Both the position numbers and the translations under genes were made by a program. Shown here one piece after another: positions 20,407 to 28,937 of a DNA stretch of 28,937 bases. The DNA is taken from assembly GCA_001931875.2 (NCBI GenBank), contig MSJH02000334.1, positions 1-28,937 on the forward strand, in the 5' to 3' direction. The notes beneath the pieces are model-generated. The model made no database searches. It was given only the letters and a program-made list of their open reading frames with translations, and was not told where the DNA came from. The stretch is from Byssochlamys sp. IMV 00236 (taxonomy: Eukaryota; Ascomycota; Eurotiomycetes; Eurotiales; Thermoascaceae). Position 1 is the first letter of the stretch. Each line of letters starts with the position of its first letter.

Positions 20407-21112
20407 TTAATGACCAAGGGCAGCGATGGCAGAGTTGACATCCTTAACAGCATCAGCCTTGGCTTCAGCAGCCTTCTTTTGAATGGCAGCAAGGGCAACC
20501 TTACGTTGGTAGTAAGCAGCAGACTTGGCCTTACGCTTCTCTTCGAGCTTGGCAACAACATCTTGGTACTTCCATCCAACTTCGTGGGAGATACGACCGA
20601 TGGTGGTGTACTTGCGACCAGGCTTAAGACGGAGGACACGAAGAGCGTCGGGAACGACCATGCGCTTGACACGGTCATAAGGAGCAGGAACACCTTCGAA
20701 AAGCTTGATGCGGTCCAAGGCAGCAGCACCACGAGAGGTCTTGTGGGGAATCATACCACGGATAGCCTTGTACAAGATACGAGAAGGAGCACGGAAGTGG
20801 AAAGGACCGCGACGGGGGTTAACGACACAGCGCTTGTTGAGGTAGGCGTGGTACTTTACTATATTTAAGGTTAATATCTTCACTGGATCAACATTTATAT
20901 ACATACACTTGTTACGGAAGAATTCGCCAGAGACGTTTAATTCTTCACAACGGACAACAACGACCTTTTGACCATTGAGGGCTTGCTTGGCGATGATGGA
21001 AGCAAGACGACCGAGAAGGTGACCCTTACCGTCAATAACAACAACCTAATGCATGTTAGTAAAGTTGATGTGAAGCAAGGCAGTAACAATGTCAGATTTG
21101 TATCCCTTTTTA

Positions 21113-21146
<34 letters not shown>

Positions 21147-21236
21147 TACACCACTTTGTTGTCTCTTTCTCTTCTTTTAGGGTTCTTTATTGTTACTGCA
21201 GTTTGAGATGATGTATACCTTTTCAAAAGTTGACAT
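20407..21236 (-). CDS. RPL13A: 60S ribosomal protein uL13 (RPL13A/Rpl16)
   Basis: Three exons: 21236-21219, 21045-20907 and 20858-20407, giving 202 residues, the family length. uL13 is a structural protein of the large ribosomal subunit. Seen: a six-codon first exon (MSTFEK) spliced to [29 protein letters not shown]; the FFRNKLKYHAYL junction; [61 protein letters not shown]; and an Ala/Lys-rich tail. The second intron is 48 nt (donor AAGT|GTATGT). An alternative donor 2 nt upstream would break the conserved RNK-L-KY block. The first intron is 173 nt, over three times the local norm, and carries a CA repeat and an 11-bp perfect inverted repeat. The gene shares a 226-bp divergent promoter with CTP synthase and converges on the orphan gene at 19559. 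Confidence 0.98.
21080..21199 (-). repeat. 11-bp perfect inverted repeat inside RPL13A intron 1
   Basis: GCAGTAACAAT at 21080-21090 and its exact reverse complement ATTGTTACTGC at 21189-21199 flank about 98 nt that include the CA repeat. Both arms lie within the 173-nt intron (21218-21046), one near each splice site. Folding would bring donor and branch region together. I find no box C/D or H/ACA motif that would make the enclosed part a recognisable snoRNA. Confidence 0.65.
21116..21143. repeat. CA/TG dinucleotide microsatellite
   Basis: About 14 CA units lie inside RPL13A intron 1, reading as (TG)n on the transcribed strand, between the arms of the inverted repeat. Confidence 0.9.
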
Positions 21237-21462
21237 TTCTGAAATAGGGATAAAAAGAGAGAAGGAACAAAAATTTTTAAGTCATACGCATGTTTTATTT
21301 CCAGTGTGTCCTTCTGTGGCTTGTTTATAATTTTTGCGTGTTTGTGGCTTAGATCGATCTGGAGTCACTCTTGAATCTTGCCCTTGGTCCTTTGAATAAA
21401 AAATAAAATTTCTCTCGATATTTTTTTCTTTTTTTCTTTCCCCAGAATTATTGTTTGAAAAC
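21237..21462. promoter_or_regulatory. Bidirectional promoter, RPL13A and CTP synthase
   Basis: Only 226 bp separate the two divergent ATGs. It holds an A-rich patch near the uL13 side and a strong pyrimidine tract ending CCCCAG at 21445, 17 bp before the CTP synthase ATG. That tract could be the 3' end of a 5'-UTR intron or a promoter CT block. A single ATCGATCTGGAGTCACT stretch (about 21354-21370) is the only GC-mixed core. No known factor site is claimed. Confidence 0.5.
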
Positions 21463-23212
<1,750 letters not shown>

Positions 23213-23359
23213 ATACACTTCCCTTAGACTGTTTTCTCTCCTTCTATCATTTCTAAACATATAAAAATCCTTTGGAATTACTTTAATCATTATTAGACTT
23301 TGTGTGTGTGCAATAAATTGTAAATCTTTTTATGCTCTCCCTCATTAAACCCTATTTTA

Positions 23360-25061
23360 TTACAGTGATGGATTTACTGATTGCAAAGCTTCTTCAATGT
23401 GCTCTTGCTTCACCTCCAACGATTGCGTTTTTAGTGCTAATAAACCGGCTTTCCTTATCACAGCTTTAAGATCTGCACCTGTATAACCTTCTGTCAATTG
23501 TGCTACCCTCTCAAGATCCACGTCAGGTCCTAATCTTGTCTGCTTTCCCAGCACATACAATATCTGTTCTCTTTCCTCTACATTAGGAGGGCCTATATAA
23601 ACGAGTCGATCCAGTCTTCCGGGCCTCAAGATGGAACTATCAATAGCCTCTGGGTAATTGGTAGCACCTAACAAGATGACACTTGCATTGGATCTATCCA
23701 AATGATCCATCTCAATCAAGAACTGTGAGATCAATTTCTTTCCGACATCGCCACTAGTATCCCTTGAAGAAAAGATCGCCTCGAGCTCATCCAAAAACAC
23801 CACACAGGGACTACATCGGGCAGCTGTCTGAAAGATACGAGATACAGCCTTTTCTGACTCGCCTACCTCTCCTTTGATCAGATCGGGTATACTTATCGTC
23901 AAAAAGTTGGCACAGGATTCTGTGGCGACTGCTCTAGCCAGCAGAGTTTTGCCAGTTCCCGGAGGTCCATACAGCAGCAGCCCCTTTGAAGGGCGAATGC
24001 CAAGTCGTTGATAAGCATCTGCGTGTTGATAGATCCAAACTGCAGATTCTTCTAATGTCCTTTTTGCTTCTGTCAGTCCACCAATATCCTCCCAGCGTAC
24101 CGGGTTTGGTTTCTCTGCCATGATCGTGTCTAGTCCTGTCAACTTGACTTTATGAAGCGTGTTTTTGAAATTGTCTATCGTCACTTTTTTAAAAGAGTTA
24201 ACAAAAGTCATGTTGTGTGTTCTATGCTTCGTACCATATGCATTTCCTTCTAATAACGCGCTTTCTTCAGCCAATTGAAACCAATGCATGATATCTGCAG
24301 GAACAAATCCATGAGCCATAAAAGATAGCTGATACAGTTCATCTTGATTTAGAGTGGTACGGATATGAAAACACGAGTCATAGATATGTTGCATGATGCA
24401 CAGTCGCTCTATGGGTGTAGGAATCTGCAAGTGAATCTCATCGTCAAACCAGGATCTCACTTCCAAGGGCAGTTGATCTGGTCTTCGTGTAGTTGATATC
24501 ACCATGATGTGATGTTGTTTTAGAAATTGAGAGAGTACTGGAAAGAGTTCATCGTCTTGTGGCTCGGATGCGTTTTTTGAGAAAAAGAGATCGAAATCTT
24601 CAATCAACACTTTTTTTCGTGTACAATTAGTATCAAGATGTCAATAATCACGTAAACATACATAAGGAGGTGTCTTGTTTCTTGGTTGCTTTCCTTAAGA
24701 GTCGTTTAAATCCTTTTGACAGGTGACCATGATGACTTGCTGCCAGCTCACCCAGTATGGCTGTATACATATTGACATTGTACTGCTTGGCCAAATAAGA
24801 GGATATAAATGTTTTTCCTATGGTTAAAAGTTGATATAAAGGCAAGAAAAACAAAGTTTTTTTTGTTACCTATGCCTGAATCAGCCTTCAACAAGATGTT
24901 GGGTGGTAATTGATTGTGTTTAAAAGTCAAGTGAAATGCTTGATCTAATCTTTTTTTTTGGTGAATCAATACACATTATCTCATTAAGCGAAAAACAGAG
25001 AGAAACATAAAATGCAGTACCTTGCACCCTCTTCTCCATAACATTGTGAAGGATACGTCAT
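23360..25061 (-). CDS. AFG2B: AAA ATPase, AFG2B/SPATA5L1-like
   Basis: Four exons (25061-25021, 24949-24870, 24817-24662, 24609-23360) give 508 residues with consistent phases. Two AAA modules are visible. D1 is divergent: Walker A ADSGIGKT (about 36-43) is interrupted by an intron, and Walker B reads LLLIEDFD. D2 is canonical: WEDIGGL, Walker A GPPGTGKT (about 307-314), Walker B VFLDE (about 363-367), a sensor-type ATNYPE and [11 protein letters not shown]. The end, [17 protein letters not shown], matches the SPATA5L1/AFG2B C-terminus better than AFG2A, CDC48, NVL or PEX1/6. AFG2B acts with AFG2A in cytoplasmic 60S maturation, releasing shuttling factors. The usual N-terminal domain (about 200 residues in human) is missing. 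The next gene's stop at 25269 leaves no room for it. The first exon is the weakest part of the model; another frame is open at 25224-24976 but does not splice in phase. Confidence 0.8.
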
Positions 25062-25268
25062 GAATAAGAAAAAAAAAGTAATGCTTAAAAGTGTGAGAGG
25101 GATCTTTTTCTATTTCCAAGCCCCGAATACACTGTTTATTTTTATGGTACACTTTTTTCGTACGCATGGGGAACAATGTATTGAAAAAAACAGCAAGACA
25201 ACAAATTATCATATTCGCTGACATTTCAAAGGACTTTTAAGCTTTAATAAAGAACAATGAGTTCAATT

Positions 25269-26222
25269 TTATTTCTTCAATATTATCTTGACTCTTTGCT
25301 TATTTACAACCTTTACTCTAGGATAAAGTAGTCCATTATACAATTTTGTAAAGACTTTACTTTTGATTAGCCGTTCATCACTGTACGTAAGCAATAGCTC
25401 AACCAGTAAGCGTTTAGCTTTCGATGACTTTCTACTTGTAGAATCCTTGAATTTTTTGATATCTTGGAGTTTCAGCAAGATTTGTTCAGTATCAGCCTTT
25501 TCTTCGAAGCCCAGATCTTTCCAATAGTGGATGTTATTCAGCATATCTCTTAAATTATTTATTTCATGGAACGAAATAGCCTTGTGAGCTGCCAAGTATA
25601 TTAACTTTGAGCAAATAGAAAGATATCCAGCAGGCTCAGTTTCATAGAACTTCAAAGGCAGTGGTGTGTGGAAGTTCTTTTCAATATAGACTGCTGATTT
25701 GAAGCACCAGGGCTTCAAACTTCCGTTCTTACTATAGTCGCGAAGCATCCTTATGCAAGGTTCTGTTTCCACGGCCATTATTGGCGAAAACAAAATAAAC
25801 ATGTCATCTTTGGCCATTATTGCGGGAACAGTGACACCAAGGAGCGCATCTAACTTTGATTTATCTTTTGCAAGATGACTAAGCCCACTAGTGGCAATGA
25901 TTTCAATGTTGCGATATAGAAACCGCAGTTCATACCACGATCCTCCTTTGTCATTAGTGTAATTTTTCATGCTGATGGTTAGCATTTTAGGATGCTCGTC
26001 GAATTTTGTTACAATAGCAACATCATCCAAGCTTTTGTCTTTAACATATGCTTCAATCTGTGTGATGAAAACCCAATCATTTTTTTGATTTATAACAATA
26101 GAGTGAATCAGCAAGTCTTTTAGCTGTAAAATAAAAAGATCAACTGTACCTTTGCTGATGGATATGTCTTCATGTAGAGGGGTCCTGTTGTATTCAGCTA
26201 TGGTTGTTATTGAAAAAAGCCA
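25269..26222 (-). pseudogene. Orphan frame with broken or unresolved 5' end
   Basis: An open frame of 317 codons runs from just after a TAA (26225-26223) to the stop at 25269. There is no ATG in frame until 25985 (giving 238 residues), yet the upstream codons read as good protein (IAEYNRTPLHEDISISKG, VDLFILQLKDLL). An ATG at 26223 lies one base out of frame with a T6 run (26213-26218) right behind it, so loss of a single T would join it to the frame. Alternatives are an upstream exon using the acceptor at CAACCATAG (about 26196), or a sequencing error. The protein is Lys/Leu-rich and soluble, with a terminal basic segment (YPRVKVVNKQRVKIILKK). I recognise no domain. It may belong to one of the uncharacterised lineage-specific families of Mucorales, but that is only an impression. 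Confidence 0.5.
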
Positions 26223-26721
26223 TTAAGTCGATAACATTTTTTATAAAAAGAAAAGCTGAATGTTGTTAAATTAAATGCGTAAGCGTTTTATAGGGGTAAA
26301 GAATCTGTGGCTGCCATTTATATTATTGTCGTCATTGACATTATTTGTGCTTATGATACTATTGTTATACTAGTAGCTACTATAGTTATTATAGGTATTC
26401 TTATCAGATGCGATAGGGGAATGTAAAGTAGAATGTATGCTCTACTGCAAGATTATACTCGAGTCATTATAATGATGCATATCAAACACGCCAGGTCCAA
26501 TCGATGACAGTCTTATAATTTAATGGGATTTCAGGAAGTTTTACGAACAAAATTCTCGGTAAAAAACTTGAAGGATATTCCATAGCATGCTTTATTCTAC
26601 TTTATATACTGTACGAAATCCCATGTGGAAAGTGCATATATTCTTTCATTTCTGTTGTATGAAAATTTTCATAAAGTGTAGGAAAAGTTTTCGAAAAAGG
26701 TGTATATGTCATGCATAAGCG
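26223..26721. other. Intergenic region with quasi-repeats and a micro-ORF
   Basis: These 499 bp hold no confident gene. They contain an AT-rich quasi-repetitive patch (about 26310-26400) and nested inverted repeats: AAAGTAGAAT (26425-26434) with ATTCTACTTT (26594-26603), and TGGGATTTC (26524-26532) with GAAATCCCA (26615-26623). There is also a 33-codon minus-strand ORF at 26583-26482. The far end is the TRIP4 3' UTR. Confidence 0.45.
26482..26583 (-). other. Short ORF, possible lost exon
   Basis: An ATG-initiated 33-residue frame with protein-like sequence (MEYPSSFLPRILFVKLPEIP, then VIDWTW). A possible donor GTGTTT near its end and an acceptor TCTTGCAG about 45 nt on would add 13 more codons before TGA. 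It could be a remnant exon of the orphan frame at 25269-26222 or chance. Confidence 0.25.
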
Positions 26722-27924
26722 TTATGCTTGCACAATTTGTTTATTATCATTTTGCCTTTGGTTCGACTTTTTCTTCTTTCCAACAAATTTAGGCGCACTA
26801 TCTCCTTTTAATAATGGGTTATTTGCATATGTTCCTGCAGAAAATGCATCTCTTCCTCGTCTTGTAGAAGGTGTCATGGGTTCTTCATCATCTGAAGAAG
26901 ACGATGATGACGCTGAATCTATATTCTCTACAATGACTTGCTTTGATTTACTATCAATTGTCATCACTTTCCGTTTTGAACCCTCTGCTTTTTCAGACTG
27001 CTGTTTCCCGGATTTTCTTGTGTTGTCATCAAACAAATACATCTGTGAAAACAGTTCTCCATTGACCCTTGCCGCGTATCCAATAGATGCCGTCTCTTGT
27101 TTCTGTGGTTGATTCTGTTCAGCGCGTTTCCGTTTCGCTTCTGCAATCAACGCAGCTTCTTGATCAGAAGAAAGTATAGGCAAATGACAAAAAGTGCACG
27201 GACCCACGCCTTCTGCAACACATATGATCTTTCCACAGTTCAAGCAGTTGGGTGCAACCATCAACAGTTCGTGCTTGGTTGCCTGGCATTGGCACGGTTT
27301 TCTCTTTTTGGTATCTGTTTTGATATTTAATTCCTTTAAGGCAGTTTCCAGTGTCATCTCTTTCTTCTTCTTTTTTTCCTGTTTTGGTTTATCTGTCAAA
27401 ATGGCTGCGGATCGAAGATCGTTGTTGGATTTGTTTTTCTTTTTTGATTTTCGTAAGCTAAAGTAGATTTAGTATCCTGTCTAACTGCTTTTTCTTATTT
27501 ACTTTGAAAAGTATTCCTCTTCCTTCTTGTGATGAACACTGATATTGACAGGCCATAGTGTCTCTTGAGGTTGCTGTGTAGCTGGCAAATCGGGAAAAGA
27601 CTCTGGAGTGGGTGTATCCATACGGTTATTGCTACCACTAGCAACCACGGTAGTCGTGTTCTGTCGTTTCTCGGGATGAAATCGACGTTCTGTGAATTCT
27701 TCAATAAATTTTAAAGCATCTTCACTTAGTCCAACCATTTCCTATCCATAATGAATATGATATTCAATATTTATTTTCTCCCTTTTTACCATAAGGCGTT
27801 CACCAAAAGCTTCTGGCGTTTGTGTTGACATAAGATATGGGAGCACTTGTGAACGAATTGTTTCTGGGTCAAAGCCCAAGAAGACGCTCAGCTTGTCTTG
27901 TGCCCAAGTATCAAGTGTTGACAT
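26722..27924 (-). CDS. TRIP4: Activating signal cointegrator 1 (ASC-1/Rqt4-like)
   Basis: Three exons (27924-27790, 27741-27503, 27457-26722) encode 369 residues. TRIP4/ASC-1 is a subunit of the ASCC/RQT complex, which splits ubiquitin-marked collided ribosomes and also acts in transcription and repair. Seen: an N-terminal helical segment (TLDTWAQDKLSVFLGFDPETI); an acidic/Pro linker with TPTPESFPDLP; Lys-rich stretches; and the diagnostic C2HC5 zinc finger at about residues 180-215 with ligands C180, C182, H187, C196, C199, C204, C212 and C215 (CQCQATKHELL, NCLNCGKIICVAEGVGPC, FC). After it come a Lys/Glu/Gln-rich region, a Ser/Asp/Glu block (casein-kinase-like SSSSSSDDEE) and a basic tail. 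The C-terminal ASCH domain of animal ASC-1 is absent, as expected for the shorter fungal type. It is divergent from RPS23. Confidence 0.92.
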
Positions 27925-28515
27925 ATAAAATAGGATAAAGTAAAGAGAGAAGCTTTATGATCATATTTGCTTAAGTAAATCCATTCCCAGATTAAATAAA
28001 TAGTCACAACAAGCTGCGGCAGAACACAAAGAGGGTCTTACTGTCCCCTAAGATGGATGCTGTCGAGCGATATGTCATTGTTGTTTTTGGAAAAACAACA
28101 AGAGAAAGAAGCATTGAAACCGCCAAAGATACAGTGTTTCCAACGAGCAATGTTGTATAATTCGAAAATTCATAATACAAAATATACAAAATAAGACATT
28201 TTGGGACGGCATTGCTTGTTGGAAGCACTGTACATTTGTTAAAATAAGCTGTCAAAATATAAATTATACCAATTAATGCTACTATATCTTCAGTTTATCC
28301 TACATGATGGCTTATCTCTTTATGCCATGTTTCTCAGGACAACACCCTCTGTTGGACAAAATTTGGTCCAAGAGAGTGAATGGTCCGAGTATGCGCAGCG
28401 TTCATTCGCTGAGTTTAAATAAACGGAAATCCAGTGTGAGCAAGTAGGAGGAAGCCCAAAAGGAAGAGCCAAGCTGGCAAATGGATTGTTCTTTCCTTTT
28501 TTATCAGATTTCATC
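27925..28515. other. Divergent promoter region, TRIP4 and RPS23
   Basis: No gene seen in these 591 bp. The only structural element is a near-perfect hairpin at 28347-28376. Short antisense frames (28004-28255, 28320-28529) begin at or cross non-genic sequence and have no recognisable content. Confidence 0.5.
28347..28376. repeat. Hairpin, 11-nt arms with one mismatch
   Basis: CTCTGTTGGAC (28347-28357) and GTCCAAGAGAG (28366-28376) pair at 10 of 11 positions around an 8-nt A/T loop, about 140 bp upstream of the RPS23 ATG. It may be a dyad protein-binding site or a 5'-leader structure. Confidence 0.5.
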
Positions 28516-28937
28516 ATGGGTAAGATCATCTACAAAACATACATATAGAGAGAGAAGGGAGGGGTAAAGAGATGGATGAATGGATGGATGGAAGAAATAC
28601 ATATATATATAGATATAAAGTGGATTGCACAAACCAGCTTAAAAAAAAGAATGATGAGAGAGAGAGAGAGAATTTGACATGCTGAATGGAACCGTCATTA
28701 ACAACACAATTTGTAGGTAAGGGACAACCTAGAGGTTTGAACGCTGCTCGTAAGCTTCGTATTCACCGTCGTGATCAACGTTGGGCCGATAAACAATACA
28801 AGAAGAGAGCCCTTGGAACCGCCTACCGCTCATCTCCTTTCGGTGGTTCTTCTCACGCCAAGGGTATTGTTCTCGAAAAGATTGGTGTCGAAGCCAAGCA
28901 ACCTAACTCTGCCATTCGTAAGTGTGTTCGTGTTCAA
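28516..28937 (+). CDS. RPS23: 40S ribosomal protein uS12 (RPS23), 5' part
   Basis: Exon 1 is only four bases (28516-28519, ATGG). A 197-nt intron (28520-28716) follows, and exon 2 runs off the window at 28937. The 75 visible residues are about half of the usual 143-145. uS12 sits at the decoding centre of the small subunit and supports translational accuracy. Seen: [49 protein letters not shown] and [16 protein letters not shown]. Pro64 in KQPNSA is the residue hydroxylated by Ofd1/Tpa1-type dioxygenases in other eukaryotes. Splicing G|GT restores Gly2. The intron is about four times the local norm and contains GATG and GA repeats; such long first introns are common in ribosomal protein genes and may affect expression. 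Confidence 0.97.
28571..28592. repeat. GATG/GGAT tetranucleotide repeat
   Basis: About five imperfect GATG-type units (one interrupted by GAAT) lie inside RPS23 intron 1. Confidence 0.7.
28656..28671. repeat. GA dinucleotide repeat
   Basis: Eight GA units lie in RPS23 intron 1, just after an ATGATGA word and about 45 nt before the acceptor. Confidence 0.85.

Noticed and set aside
24976..25224. 82-codon minus-strand ATG frame as the N-terminus of the AAA gene
   Set aside because: Joining it to the next exon with the good donor GTACTG gives the wrong phase; the alternative donor GTGCAA is poor. The 25061 start gives a clean phase and better sequence.
26124..26149. GTACAG...TTACAG segment resembling an intron in the orphan gene
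   Set aside because: It is only 26 nt, below realistic intron size, and the frame reads through it without a stop.
28651..28685. ATGATGA and CTGA words in RPS23 intron 1, suggesting a box C/D snoRNA
   Set aside because: Only about 24 nt separate them, filled with a GA repeat; there is no C'/D' pair and no terminal stem.

Overview
The window reads as nuclear DNA of an early-diverging fungus, most likely Mucoromycota (Mucorales-like). The evidence is short GT-AG introns (mostly 48-75 nt) with TAAC-type branch sequences, AT-rich intergenic DNA, compact gene spacing, opisthokont orthologues including TSC2, which budding yeast lacks, and two orphan reading frames that resemble lineage-specific mucoralean families. 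The phylum call rests on protein recognition and was not tested by a search.

Layout. Bases 1-1599 hold no supportable gene. Two minus-strand genes follow: an oligopeptide transporter (OPT family, 1600-3923) and a nine-exon mitochondrial NDUFAF7 (4256-6053) with one GC-AG intron. A broken orphan frame lies at 6451-6959. CCT3 (7296-9246) and MGR2/ROMO1 (9414-9796) are on the plus strand and meet an intronless TSC2 (9827-14446, minus) tail to tail. Cytochrome-b5 reductase (14599-15658, minus) diverges from a coiled-coil protein of unknown role (16400-17977, plus). Two intronless plus-strand genes come next, a BRCT protein (18554-19480) and an orphan (19559-20380). The orphan converges on ribosomal protein uL13/RPL13A (20407-21236, minus), which shares a 226-bp divergent promoter with CTP synthase (21463-23212, plus). 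An AFG2B/SPATA5L1-like AAA ATPase (23360-25061, minus), an orphan frame with a damaged or unresolved 5' end (25269-26222, minus), TRIP4/ASC-1 (26722-27924, minus) and the start of RPS23/uS12 (28516 to the window end, plus) close the window.

Functionally this is mainly housekeeping content weighted to growth and translation: two ribosomal proteins, a ribosome-maturation-type AAA ATPase, a collided-ribosome factor, CTP supply, the TORC1 brake TSC2 and a chaperonin subunit. With them are three mitochondrial or membrane-redox genes and a peptide transporter. I see no operon, secondary-metabolite cluster, CRISPR array, tRNA or intact mobile element. Exon models were built by hand from splice signals, reading-frame phase and remembered family sequence, and all recognised complete genes close in frame. 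The least ordinary items are two broken or unresolved orphan frames, an 11-bp perfect inverted repeat inside the first intron of RPL13A, several intergenic hairpins, two convergent gene pairs only 26-30 bp apart, and a very compact AFG2B-like ATPase. I found nothing that I can defend as a wholly new biological system.
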